The notes under the pieces: model-generated
Seen by the model: the letters and a program-made list of their open reading frames with translations, nothing else
Databases searched by the model: none
Told to the model about the DNA's origin: nothing
Part shown: positions 1-7,885 of the stretch, one piece after another
Numbering within the stretch: position 1 is the first letter of the stretch
How the letters are laid out: every line of letters begins with the position of its first letter
Assembly: GCF_003385455.1 (NCBI RefSeq)
Contig: NZ_QNUF01000011.1
Coordinates: 84,124 to 148,123 of the forward strand
Reading direction: 5' to 3'
DNA: 64,000 nt
DNA from: Chryseobacterium rhizosphaerae
Lineage (GTDB): Bacteria; Bacteroidota; Bacteroidia; Flavobacteriales; Weeksellaceae
Program-made: the position numbers and the translations under genes

Positions 1-1212
1 GGGCTTTATGGGCAATGTTCTGATATCGTAAACCCTAGTAACGGTCCTCAGACTTTCAATGGAGTTACGGTATCTCAGGCAGCACGTAGTGGGGCTATAT
101 ACAGCCAACCGCCTCAAAGTATTGCTGGCCAATATTATTGTGATCAGTCTTTGGCCCCTAATGGAAATTTATTGCATTTTGGGGGCAGTGTATATAATAA
201 CCAAACCTTTACACCTGCCAATCCAAATTATTCTTATACATTTAATTTTGATAAGCCAGTGAATAATGTGGTTTTTAATATCTGGGCAATTCATAGCGGA
301 GAATCACATATAGTGTCTACTAATGTGGGAACAGTATCCCTTATATCCGAATGTAATTCTGGAACAGCAGTTATTACAGGAACTACAATCACTTCCACAG
401 CACCTAATACTCCTAATGCAATTGGTTCAAAAGCAAGAATAAGAATTAGCAGCACAACTCCCTTTACCCAATTAACTTTTTCAGGAAGAGGAACTCCCAG
501 TCCTGAGCCTCTTCTTCCACCGATCTATTGGGCTACTAATGGCTCATTTGTGAACCTCTGCAGTGGTAGTATAACTCCTGCTGTTGCTCCTACTATATCA
601 GGAATTACTCCCTCTACACAAACCAGATGCTATAATACACCTGCCCAAGCTATTACAGTGAGTACTACCGGAGCAACAAGCTACCAGTGGTGGGTAAATA
701 CCGTCAATTCTCAAACCGGAGCAACTTCTATTCCTGGGGCAACATCCGCATCGTATACACCCCCTAACAATTCACCTGTAGGAACTCTTTATTATTATGC
801 CGTTGCTACTAACTCCACAGGAAGTACAACTTCTCCTATCGTGAGTGTCGTGACACAAAACTGCATCACAACCTGTTATAAACCGGGAGCGGTAGCTACC
901 GCCGGAAACCCTGCTTTGGTTACAAAAATGGGGATCAGCTCCCTGACAAGAACCTCAGGCCAGGTGACAGACAACTGGCCAGCAGTCCGCAAAGGAGGAT
1001 GGCTGGTACTTGAAGCTAAAACGAAGGGCTTCGTACCGAACAGGATGGCTTTTGACAGCTCCGGCAATCCGGTAGGAATAGCAGCAGCCGACTTTGTTGA
1101 AGGAATGTTGGTATATGATACTACCAATAAATGTTTAAAGATGTATACCTCTAAAGATGGAGGAACTACGCTAGGCTGGTACTGTATGACAACACAAACC
1201 TGCCCGGATTAA
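1..1212 (+). CDS. Secreted surface protein with Ig-like region, 5' end missing
   Basis: The frame is open from the first base, so the gene starts upstream of the window and a TTG at 151 is not the true start. The visible 403 residues are rich in Ser, Thr, Asn and Gly. A segment around codons 195-285 (TRCYNTPAQAITVST, then SYQWW, then YYYAVATNSTG) resembles the Ig-like modules of Bacteroidetes surface proteins. The C-terminus holds GMLVYDTTNKCLKMY, a motif that recurs in the next gene. No enzymatic motif is visible. I infer an exported adhesin-like or structural protein; its substrate or partner is unknown. Confidence 0.75.
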   Translation, partial: GLYGQCSDIVNPSNGPQTFNGVTVSQAARSGAIYSQPPQSIAGQYYCDQSLAPNGNLLHFGGSVYNNQTFTPANPNYSYTFNFDKPVNNVVFNIWAIHSGESHIVSTNVGTVSLISECNSGTAVITGTTITSTAPNTPNAIGSKARIRISSTTPFTQLTFSGRGTPSPEPLLPPIYWATNGSFVNLCSGSITPAVAPTISGITPSTQTRCYNTPAQAITVSTTGATSYQWWVNTVNSQTGATSIPGATSASYTPPNNSPVGTLYYYAVATNSTGSTTSPIVSVVTQNCITTCYKPGAVATAGNPALVTKMGISSLTRTSGQVTDNWPAVRKGGWLVLEAKTKGFVPNRMAFDSSGNPVGIAAADFVEGMLVYDTTNKCLKMYTSKDGGTTLGWYCMTTQTCPD

Positions 1213-1298
1213 TTATAATTTTAAAAAGTAACAGAATCAGGGAAAACCGAAAAATATTCCTGACTCTCAACTTGATGATAACAACATAAAAACATAGA

Positions 1299-1823
1299 AT
1301 GAATAAAATAGTAAACTTAAGTGGAATATTGATTGTAAGCCTGCTACAGGCTCAAATAGGGATAAGCAGGGAAAACGTAGGTAATGGGTCAGTTTCCTTG
1401 CAGTTTGGAGATACGGAAAATAAGGGACTTATACTTCCATATGTCACTGATAAAAGTAACATTACAGAGAATGGAACCCTTCTCTATGATACCAACGACC
1501 ATAAGGTCAAGTATCTTAAGGATGCCAACAGCTGGTTTGACCTGAGTGTAGATGCTACAGGAACCGCAGATGTAAGCATTCAGGGGCCAGACAGGACAGA
1601 ACAGCCCGGAGCTAAAATATGCATCAGTACCACAGCAGGCGGAACAGATACTACAAAAGGAATACTGGTTCTTGCAGATTCAAATAAAGCAATGATTTTA
1701 CCCAAAGTAGCCAGCCCGCATCTGAATATCATTAATCCCAGTGCCGGAATGCTGGTATATGATACTGTAAAAAAACAACTGGCCGTTTATAATGGTACAG
1801 TATGGACATTTTGGAAACCATAA
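1299..1823 (+). CDS. Exported surface protein of unknown function
   Basis: This 174-residue protein has a short hydrophobic start (ILIVSLLQAQ) that looks like a signal peptide. It then carries two copies of a module seen in flavobacterial surface proteins: GLILPYV followed by GTLLYDTNDHKVKYL, and AMILPKV followed by GMLVYDTVKKQLAVYNG. The second copy matches the C-terminus of the preceding gene, 86 bases upstream, so the pair probably arose by module sharing and may be co-transcribed. No known catalytic domain is recognisable. A tail-fibre-like or matrix protein is a guess from composition only. Confidence 0.75.
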   Translation: MNKIVNLSGILIVSLLQAQIGISRENVGNGSVSLQFGDTENKGLILPYVTDKSNITENGTLLYDTNDHKVKYLKDANSWFDLSVDATGTADVSIQGPDRTEQPGAKICISTTAGGTDTTKGILVLADSNKAMILPKVASPHLNIINPSAGMLVYDTVKKQLAVYNGTVWTFWKP

Positions 1824-1979
1824 TGAATGATATTTTCTTCAACTGTTGATATGTATTTTCATAATTTATTTTTTTTCATAATTTGCCCTTGAACATTATC
1901 TAACAGTTGAAGTTTATTTGATTTATGACCTCCGAATAAAAAAACTGATTCTACAGAAGAAGTGATTTTTAGTGTTTGA

Positions 1980-2012
1980 CCCTATATTTCTCTTTTGAAG
2001 TATAGGGTTTTT
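1980..2012 (+). terminator. Rho-independent terminator
   Basis: Arms CCCTATA and TATAGGG (7 bp) enclose a 14-base loop and are followed by a T run. It lies downstream of the surface-protein pair. Confidence 0.55.
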
Positions 2013-2208
2013 CTAAAATAAAGATATGGCCAATTAAAAATAAATCACACCTCTTCTACATCCACAATAATCTGATTTTCAGCGAAAATCTCCGGAGTGA
2101 CTGTTGGAAAATAACAAACATCAGATTCCTTACAAAGAGTTTATCAGTTTTTTTAAAAATATCAGTAAATACATTTTTATTTTACCAATTAAAAAAGCAT
2201 TTAATTTA

Positions 2209-2216
2209 TATATTTG
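2209..2216 (+). promoter_or_regulatory. Bacteroidetes -7 box (TATATTTG)
   Basis: An exact TAnnTTTG match 21 bases before the next start codon. No clear -33 TTG is seen at the usual spacing. Confidence 0.45.
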
Positions 2217-2236
2217 GGGATCAAAAATTTATTATA

Positions 2237-3034
2237 ATGATTTCAGTAGGCAAAGCATTCTATCTATCTGCATTTAGTATTTTCTCTTTAGCATTCGTTA
2301 AGGGGCAGAATAAAGTTCCTTTTGGAGTGGTAAAAGCTGAAGAAGGATATGCCAATGTACGTGTACATAAGGATAATTACAGGAAGATTGTAGATAAGAT
2401 CCGTATGCGTAAAGGGGATGTTTTTGTTTATGTAAAGCCGGCACCGGGAGAAACGGAGTGGATATGGATCAAATATCCTGAAAAACAGGATGAGGAAAAG
2501 CCTTTTGTAAGGTATGAAACTCTTGAAAAAGAAGGAATGGTAAATAAAGAGCGTATCGCCTATATTGATCAGCTTCCTCAGTATACCCCTTCGAAATCCA
2601 AGAATGGGAAATCACTGATTTTCACTGATAATTCTGATCCTAAAATCCCAACGACACAAAGAAGTAAAGTCGTTATTGATATTTACCCATCCAATGCCGG
2701 ATACCGTAAAAAGGAGAAAGACGCTGACGGTAAACTCCTTAGTATTGACAAGGTAAAGCCATGGGGAATCGGTAATGATCTTCCTGAAGGCATGACCGAA
2801 ATTAAATCAATCAGGGTTCAGCAACCCGGCAGAGGTTCTGTTTTTGTACGGGAAGCCATCAAAAACATGTTTCAGCCTACCATGGATTTCAATAATGTAG
2901 CGGTAACCTCTTTAGACAACGACAATATCTTTCTTTATATGATCAATGGTTCAGGAGAATACAGATATACAAGTCTTTGGACTATAAAAAAAGGAAGAGT
3001 GATCAGTCAGATTATTTATCATAATCCGGAATAA
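2237..3034 (+). CDS. Secreted protein of unknown function, SH3-like N-terminus
   Basis: This 265-residue protein begins with a signal peptide (hydrophobic residues 5-22, ending VKGQ). The segment GYANVRVHKDNYRKIVDKI with following charged strands resembles a bacterial SH3-like (NVR) module. The rest (residues 120-265) is mixed alpha/beta with no motif I can place. It has its own -7 box and is followed by the riboswitch promoter, so it is probably monocistronic. The function cannot be assigned from the sequence. Confidence 0.75.
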   Translation: MISVGKAFYLSAFSIFSLAFVKGQNKVPFGVVKAEEGYANVRVHKDNYRKIVDKIRMRKGDVFVYVKPAPGETEWIWIKYPEKQDEEKPFVRYETLEKEGMVNKERIAYIDQLPQYTPSKSKNGKSLIFTDNSDPKIPTTQRSKVVIDIYPSNAGYRKKEKDADGKLLSIDKVKPWGIGNDLPEGMTEIKSIRVQQPGRGSVFVREAIKNMFQPTMDFNNVAVTSLDNDNIFLYMINGSGEYRYTSLWTIKKGRVISQIIYHNPE

Positions 3035-3040
3035 ATTCAT

Positions 3041-3048
3041 TATTTTTG
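3041..3048 (+). promoter_or_regulatory. -7 box upstream of the riboswitch (TATTTTTG)
   Basis: An exact TAnnTTTG match just after the preceding stop codon and about 40 bases before the aptamer. It implies that the riboswitch transcript has its own start. No clear -33 TTG is seen. Confidence 0.5.
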
Positions 3049-3082
3049 CCCCCGAAAAAGTTTAACGCTTATTCATCATAGA

Positions 3083-3234
3083 AATAGGTTCTGCTTAACC
3101 GCAGATTAAAAAGGGAATCGTGTGAAAATCACGAACTGTCGCGCAACTGTAAGTAACTGAAGTCTTTTATTAAAGATCCACTGTGCGAGGCATGGGAAGG
3201 GGATAAAAGATGTTACGAGTCAGGAGACCTGCCT
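3083..3234 (+). ncRNA. Cobalamin riboswitch (AdoCbl/B12 aptamer)
   Basis: The conserved blocks appear in order: AGGTTC near the 5' end, GGGAATCGTGTGAAAATCACG (3113 on), CGCAACTGTAAG, then CCACTGTGCGAGGCATGGGAAG, and finally the B12 box AGTCAGGAGACCTGCC at 3219-3233. This is the cobalamin aptamer consensus and length. Downstream, the run ACTTTCGCGAT contains CGCGA, which could pair with TCGCG inside the aptamer (inference). The next genes are a 22-codon ORF and an acyl-CoA thioesterase, not a B12 transport or synthesis gene, so this is an orphan switch in its present context. Confidence 0.93.
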
Positions 3235-3261
3235 TTTTCTTAAACAAAAAACTTTCGCGAT

Positions 3262-3330
3262 ATGAAGTTTATTGATCTGATGGATTTTTTCAGGAATTTC
3301 TTAGATTCCTGGTATTATTCTGTTGTTTGA
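3262..3330 (+). CDS. Possible 22-residue ORF behind the riboswitch
   Basis: An ATG lies 27 bases after the B12 box and opens a 22-codon frame with a hydrophobic, aromatic C-terminal half (FFRNFLDSWYYSVV) before TGA. Its position is where the first codon of a riboswitch-controlled gene would be, so it could be a leader peptide, a small membrane peptide or the stub of a lost gene. Nothing in the residues identifies it. It may also be chance. Confidence 0.3.
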   Translation: MKFIDLMDFFRNFLDSWYYSVV

Positions 3331-3364
3331 TAATATTTCATTTCGCTTTAATTAATAATGAAAT

Positions 3365-3748
3365 ATGACTACAGAAGAAAGAATTGAAGCATCCGAAACC
3401 AGAATATTTAAAGCGGTTTTCCCTAACACAACAAATCATTATGATACCCTTTTTGGAGGTACGGCTATGCAGCTGATGGATGAAGTAGCTTTCATTACTG
3501 CTACCCGATTTGCAAGAAAAAGAGTGGTCACTGTAAGCAGTGATAAAATTGACTTTAAAAAACCGATTCCTGCCGGAACTATCGTTGAGCTGATCGGAAA
3601 GGTTGCCTATGTTGGAAAAACCAGTATGAAGGTCAATGTAGAGATCTACACAGAACAGATGTATTCCTACGAAAGAGAGAAAGCAATCATTGGCGATTTT
3701 ACTTTTGTTGCCATTGACGAATTCAAAAAGCCAATCCAAATCCTATAA
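3365..3748 (+). CDS. Acyl-CoA thioesterase, YciA/BACH-like hotdog fold
   Basis: At 127 residues this is a single hotdog domain. It shows the family pattern: FPNTTNHYDTLFGG then LMDEVAFITATRFA (the Asn/Asp active-site helix), followed by VTVSSDKIDFKKPIPAGTIV and a strand series ending in FTFVAID. Enzymes of this type hydrolyse acyl-CoA in the cytosol, usually as hexamers; the chain length preferred cannot be read here. It lies 34 bases downstream of the 22-codon ORF and may be transcribed through the cobalamin riboswitch. Two strong hairpins follow. The family is well supported; a B12-dependent role is inference. Confidence 0.88.
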   Translation: MTTEERIEASETRIFKAVFPNTTNHYDTLFGGTAMQLMDEVAFITATRFARKRVVTVSSDKIDFKKPIPAGTIVELIGKVAYVGKTSMKVNVEIYTEQMYSYEREKAIIGDFTFVAIDEFKKPIQIL

Positions 3749-3756
3749 TTATAAAG

Positions 3757-3783
3757 TTTCGGGCGGCCTTTGGCCGCCCGAAA
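3757..3783 (+). terminator. Strong GC-rich terminator hairpin
   Basis: Perfect 12-bp arms TTTCGGGCGGCC and GGCCGCCCGAAA around a TTT loop, directly after the thioesterase gene. Confidence 0.75.
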
Positions 3784-3792
3784 TATTTGTAT

Positions 3793-3827
3793 AAAAGGCA
3801 TTGCTCAAATTTTGAGCAATGCCTTTT
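3793..3827. terminator. Second, bidirectional terminator
   Basis: A near-perfect palindrome with 17-base arms (AAAAGGCATTGCTCAAA and its complement) and T/A runs at both ends. It stands 10 bases beyond the first hairpin and gives tandem termination. Confidence 0.7.
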
Positions 3828-3831
3828 ATTT

Positions 3832-4287
3832 ATCAATGATCTGAGTGTAAAATAAAGCATTTTTCCCTATCAAATTTAAAAAAAACTGTCCTAAATTTCA
3901 GGAATTAAAGCTGTCATCAAATTTTACAATATAATCAAAAAGCTATATATCAACACTACTTCCAGCCCTCATTTCCCGCCTTCCAGACATCTTCTTTTAG
4001 TTCTATTATACCAACCTCAGGTCAGACATAATGAATTATTTTTAGCTTTTTTAGTTCCACAAGTTTATACACAACAAAATTAATCGCAGTAGAATTCAAT
4101 AATTAACAATGCATTGGATATAAAAAAAATACACTAGAATTTCATCATTATTTTAATAAAAACCACAAACAATACTAACGGTAATAAATTATAAATAATA
4201 TGTTATTTTTAATAATCCTTTAATAATTAATCATAATAATTACAATTTATTTACATTAACTTTAAAGTGATTATAAAATACAAACAA
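3832..4287. other. AT-rich intergenic region, nothing recognised
   Basis: About 450 bases of very AT-rich sequence in front of the surface-protein gene. I find no ORF, structured RNA or repeat. TAACTTTA near 4257-4264 is an imperfect -7 box. Confidence 0.5.
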
Positions 4288-5676
4288 ATGAAAAAATCAA
4301 TTCTATCCATTGGAATTATCTTGTCGATATTTTCCATGAAAGCAAATGCTCAGGTGGGGATTAATACTCCAATTCCTACATCTACCCTAGATATTACTGC
4401 AAAAAATGCAACAGGTAGTACAACTAATGTTGACGGCCTTTTAATTCCCCGTGTAGACAGACAGAGGGCTCAAAGTATGACTGCAGTTCCGGTTTCTACC
4501 CTTATTTATGTAAACAGTATTACAACCGGATCACAAACCGGTACGGCAGCCAATATAGATGCTGCAGGGTATTATTATTATGATGGAACTCTTTGGGCCA
4601 AACTTAATCCTCCTGCTCCAGCTTCCGTCAATATTTATAATGCTGATGGTACGCTTACCGGAAACAGAACGGTAACCCAGGGGGCTAATACTCTAGCCTT
4701 TACAGGAACGGCAAATAATGCTTTTTCTGTAGACGGGAATACATTCTCTGTAGATGCATCCAATCACAGGGTTGGTATAGGAACAATAACTCCTAAAAAC
4801 TATTTGCATATTTCAGAACCTGGCCAAACCAGTGGTATAACAATAAGTTATGTTAAAGGACAAACAATTACAGCAACCGGGGCTGGCAGTGATGCTTCCG
4901 GACCTGGTTTCTATTTTGAAAATCTAAGCAATACGGCTACTAACAAAGTATTTAAAATGAATTTCACCTCTAATGGCAATAATGATGGAATTCTTAACTT
5001 TGAAAGTGTTAGCGATGGTGCCAGTAACAGTTTACGCAAACTTATGAGTATAACAACCAAAGGAAATGTAGGGATTGGAACAGTAGTTCCATCAGCAGCT
5101 CTTGAAATCAATTCAAACACAAACAATATTTCCGGGTTAAAATTTTCTAGATTAAATTCTTCCACCCCTGTAGGAACTGGCCAGGCTATTGGAGTAGACA
5201 GCAGTGGAAATGTTATTACCCTGGCTACAGTTTCAAATGTTACTGCAGCTTTAGATGCTTCCACCAACAGCCAGGGAGGGCCTGTTACTCAATACTTTGA
5301 CGTATACGATACAAGCTGGACTACCGTGCCCGGTACTTCTCAAACAATGACAATTCCGGACGGAGGGAAGGCTATCTTCACCAATTTTATGTTGGGAATT
5401 GACTACTTTAATGCTCCTCCGGGCTCCGGAGCTGCATATTATACTGCGAAACTTTTTGTAGATGGTGCAGAAACTAACGTCTTTATAACAACACAGGAAC
5501 CAGGACCAGGAGGACTTCAGGCACAGTTTAGTTTGAGCACGGTAAAATTTCTTTCAGCCGGAAATCATACAGTTGATATCAGAATGAGAAGAACATACAA
5601 TAATGGAAGTGCTTCCGGAGCCTACATGAGATGTGGGGTAATGTCAATGAGTATTAATTCCTCATTTATTAATTAA
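4288..5676 (+). CDS. Secreted tail-fibre-like surface protein
   Basis: The start is placed at the ATG before KKSILSIGIIL, because this gives a proper signal peptide ending in ANAQ; an in-frame GTG seven codons earlier does not. The 462-residue product has VGINTPIPTSTLDI at the mature N-terminus and further VGIGT..P motifs (about residues 163 and 263). These are the repeated modules of phage-tail-fibre-like proteins in Bacteroidetes. The C-terminal 130 residues (from about 330) form a separate beta-rich domain. No T9SS tail is visible. It ends before a hairpin terminator. Probable role: cell-surface structure; partner unknown. Confidence 0.8.
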   Translation: MKKSILSIGIILSIFSMKANAQVGINTPIPTSTLDITAKNATGSTTNVDGLLIPRVDRQRAQSMTAVPVSTLIYVNSITTGSQTGTAANIDAAGYYYYDGTLWAKLNPPAPASVNIYNADGTLTGNRTVTQGANTLAFTGTANNAFSVDGNTFSVDASNHRVGIGTITPKNYLHISEPGQTSGITISYVKGQTITATGAGSDASGPGFYFENLSNTATNKVFKMNFTSNGNNDGILNFESVSDGASNSLRKLMSITTKGNVGIGTVVPSAALEINSNTNNISGLKFSRLNSSTPVGTGQAIGVDSSGNVITLATVSNVTAALDASTNSQGGPVTQYFDVYDTSWTTVPGTSQTMTIPDGGKAIFTNFMLGIDYFNAPPGSGAAYYTAKLFVDGAETNVFITTQEPGPGGLQAQFSLSTVKFLSAGNHTVDIRMRRTYNNGSASGAYMRCGVMSMSINSSFIN

Positions 5677-5731
5677 AATATAGCTCTAAGGAAGACCCTT
5701 TCAAATCATCTAAAAATTAAATTATCAAATA

Positions 5732-5768
5732 AATAGCCAGCAAAATAGCTGGCTATTCTCTATTTTTT
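5732..5768 (+). terminator. Rho-independent terminator
   Basis: 10-bp arms AATAGCCAGC and GCTGGCTATT with a 6-base loop, followed by a T-rich run. It lies between convergent genes. Confidence 0.7.
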
Positions 5769-5821
5769 ATTTTCACCAATCACATTTTTATAGTTTATTC
5801 TTTAGAAACTAATATGGAAAA

Positions 5822-6412
5822 TTATTTCAAGACTTTTCCGGTTTCCAGATTTCTGGTCAATAACAGTTCAAAAGCCTCCCCCATCTCATCAGAAGCTCTG
5901 CAGATGGCATTTTCAAGCATATTTCTAATCTGCTTTTCCGTAACTCCGGCTTCTGTCCAGCTTTTTCCTGAGGTATATGAATTCAGGATAAAAGGAATAA
6001 TCCTGTCGATAGCACAGGCGAAAATAGCATCCGGTGTTTTTTCCTCTTCAAATTCTATCCATAAATTGAAAAACTCCGAACGTAATGGCTCGTCTAAGAT
6101 TCCAAAAATCTTTTGGGCAGAAACTTTTTCTCTTTCAAACTTTCCGACCATTGCTTTTTCATCAAAAAGGAAAGTATCTCCTGCCTCAATTTCAACCAGA
6201 TCATGGATAGAAAGCATTCTGATAACTCTCAGCAAATCAATGTCAGCACGGTTTTTTGCATAAGGATATAAAATCTGTGCAAGAATAACGATCTGCCATG
6301 AATGTTCTGCAGTATTCTCTCTTCTCGAATCATCTGCATTATAATTTCTTCTCTGTACATTTTTCAAAGCATCTACTGCCAGGATAAAATCAATCTCTTT
6401 CTGAATCTTCAT
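5822..6412 (-). CDS. HD-domain hydrolase (YfbR/HDDC2-like)
   Basis: This 196-residue protein carries the metal ligands of an HD phosphohydrolase: RRENTAEHSWQ (first His), then LSIHDLVEIEAGDTF (the HD pair), with a further conserved Asp at CAIDRIIPF. Size and motif layout match the HD family that includes 5'-deoxynucleotidase YfbR and eukaryotic HDDC2, which dephosphorylate nucleoside monophosphates in the cytosol. It starts 8 bases after the neighbouring secreted-protein gene and probably shares its transcript. The exact substrate is inference. Confidence 0.82.
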   Translation of the reverse strand: MKIQKEIDFILAVDALKNVQRRNYNADDSRRENTAEHSWQIVILAQILYPYAKNRADIDLLRVIRMLSIHDLVEIEAGDTFLFDEKAMVGKFEREKVSAQKIFGILDEPLRSEFFNLWIEFEEEKTPDAIFACAIDRIIPFILNSYTSGKSWTEAGVTEKQIRNMLENAICRASDEMGEAFELLLTRNLETGKVLK

Positions 6413-6420
6413 TATGTTAC

Positions 6421-7113
6421 TTATCTATTATATTGATTTGCCGGATACACCTTGTTTTTGGTCACCCATTTATTATTTATTTTTTCTTTGGTCATCACTT
6501 TTACACGGTCTTCATTGGTCATATCCTCTTCCCTCTCCAATACCTTTTCTAATCCCTTATTAGGAATTACTCTATATTCCGTAGTAAAAATCATGCAACA
6601 TCCGGATTTTCCTGAGGCTACAAGACGTTTGCGCTTAGCATCTACCCCAAATAATCCAAAATAACTGGAACCGATTTCCGTAAGTTCCTCACTTTTTACA
6701 AAAGCCATTCTCGTACTATTGAATACATAGACATCATAGGATGCACTGCTGTAATTTCCTTTATTTCCATTTCTGACAGCGATATCTTCTGTTCCGTCAA
6801 AATTAAAGTCATCAATAATAAAAGGGCTTTCTTCATTGGTAAGCTGGATCATTTTTCCAGGTACCAATTTTTGACCCTCCTTTACATAAAATACAAGATC
6901 TTCGGAAGTTAAAGTCTGAACTTTAGTGTTCTTGTTGTCATATAATTCTATTGTTCCTTTGTCTTTACATTGCTCATCAAAGCAATTTTCACTATTGATG
7001 ATGACATCATAATTCTTTGATGCATTTTTTACTTCAAACTGATATTGTCCAAAACATAAAGGGCCCAACAGAATACATGCAGATACACTTCTGTAATAAT
7101 TCAAAATTTTCAT
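6421..7113 (-). CDS. Secreted XAC2610-like protein
   Basis: The 230-residue product starts with a signal peptide (ACILLGPLCFGQ). The central segment IIDDFNFDGTEDIAVRNG with following YDVYVFN is the calcium-type DxNxDG motif of XAC2610 / FG-GAP-like proteins, which are periplasmic or secreted beta-rich proteins. Four Cys lie in two pairs (NCFDEQC and GCC). A promoter with both boxes lies at 7159-7188. No enzymatic role is known to me for the family. Confidence 0.7.
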   Translation of the reverse strand: MKILNYYRSVSACILLGPLCFGQYQFEVKNASKNYDVIINSENCFDEQCKDKGTIELYDNKNTKVQTLTSEDLVFYVKEGQKLVPGKMIQLTNEESPFIIDDFNFDGTEDIAVRNGNKGNYSSASYDVYVFNSTRMAFVKSEELTEIGSSYFGLFGVDAKRKRLVASGKSGCCMIFTTEYRVIPNKGLEKVLEREEDMTNEDRVKVMTKEKINNKWVTKNKVYPANQYNR

Positions 7114-7158
7114 AGTAATAGCAAATGGATTTAGGTGTTTTTTTATAAAATCTTACAA

Positions 7159-7188
7159 CAAAAATACGAATCATAACCTCGACTTCAA
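7159..7188 (-). promoter_or_regulatory. Promoter, TTG-N19-TATTTTTG
   Basis: On the minus strand, TTG (7188-7186) and TATTTTTG (7166-7159) are 19 bases apart. This is the Bacteroidetes housekeeping spacing. It drives the XAC2610-like gene and probably the HD hydrolase. Confidence 0.6.
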
Positions 7189-7198
7189 AATATCTTTG

Positions 7199-7435
7199 CC
7201 ATACAACAACAATGAATTTGATTCAAAACCGAGTATATACTATCACTCTTTTTTTAAGAAATTCTAAAGAAATATCCCTTTTATCCATTCTCATTTTTTC
7301 AGTTTATCTGCATTTATTTAAAATTTTCAGCACTATTTTTACCTTATTCCATTTTTGATCAATTTTAAATTAAAATTTATAACATTGATTTACAGTATAT
7401 TAACTATTTTATTTTAAAAATTACACTACTTTGTA
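7199..7435. other. AT-rich intergenic segment
   Basis: The space between the divergent promoters. A lone TATCTTTG box lies at 7191-7198 on the plus strand but lacks a -33 partner and a nearby gene. No ORF or RNA is recognised. Confidence 0.45.
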
Positions 7436-7467
7436 TTGCATATTACCATTTTAATTACATATCTTTG
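7436..7467 (+). promoter_or_regulatory. Promoter of the PadR-PspC operon
   Basis: TTG at 7436-7438 and TATCTTTG at 7460-7467, spaced by 21 bases, fit the Bacteroidetes consensus. The -7 box is covered by a dyad. Confidence 0.65.
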
Positions 7468-7475
7468 TAATGTAA
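7455..7475. promoter_or_regulatory. Candidate PadR operator overlapping the -7 box
   Basis: Arms TTACAT and ATGTAA flank nine bases that contain most of the -7 element. PadR repressors usually bind ATGT/ACAT dyads in their own promoter, so autoregulation is a reasonable inference. Confidence 0.4.
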
Positions 7476-7545
7476 AATCGGAATAAGCTCATCTAGCTAG
7501 GAGCAATATTCTAACATATAACTAATTAACAAAAACTTATCAAAG

Positions 7546-7875
7546 ATGAATACCGAAAATACCAAAGCGCAAATGCGAAAAGGAATTCTGGAATTCTGTA
7601 TTCTAAGTCTCATCAATCATCGCGAAATGTATGTTTCCGATCTGATAGATGAACTGAAAAAAGGAAAACTGGATGTTGTGGAAGGAACCCTCTACCCACT
7701 TCTGACAAGGCTTAAAAATGGAGAGTTTCTCTCTTACAGATGGGAAGAATCTACAGGAGGTCCACCCAGAAAATATTATCAGATTACTGAAAAAGGAAAA
7801 CTTTTCCTGAATGAATTACAAAATACCTGGAATGAGCTGACAGCGTCAGTAAGCCAAATCACTCAACAACATTAA
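7546..7875 (+). CDS. PadR-family transcriptional regulator
   Basis: At 109 residues this is a minimal PadR protein. It contains the winged-helix features QMRKGILEFCILSLI, YVSDLIDELKK, then EGTLYPLLTRL (recognition helix) and the wing GPPRKYYQITEKG. PadR proteins are dimeric repressors that often control an adjacent membrane protein. Here the PspC gene follows after 10 bases, an arrangement common in Bacteroidetes. The promoter carries a dyad at 7455-7475 that could be its own binding site. The inducing signal is unknown; envelope stress is suggested by the partner. Confidence 0.9.
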   Translation: MNTENTKAQMRKGILEFCILSLINHREMYVSDLIDELKKGKLDVVEGTLYPLLTRLKNGEFLSYRWEESTGGPPRKYYQITEKGKLFLNELQNTWNELTASVSQITQQH

Positions 7876-7885
7876 AAACAAAGCT

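Larger units (their letters stand above)
1824..2236. other. Intergenic region with terminator and promoter
   Basis: This 413-base AT-rich gap holds a terminator-like hairpin at 1980-2012 and a -7 box at 2209-2216, annotated separately. I see no credible ORF or RNA gene in the rest. Confidence 0.6.

Noticed and set aside
3338..3739. Minus-strand frame opposite the thioesterase
   Set aside because: The plus strand carries clear hotdog motifs; the antisense frame has shadow composition.
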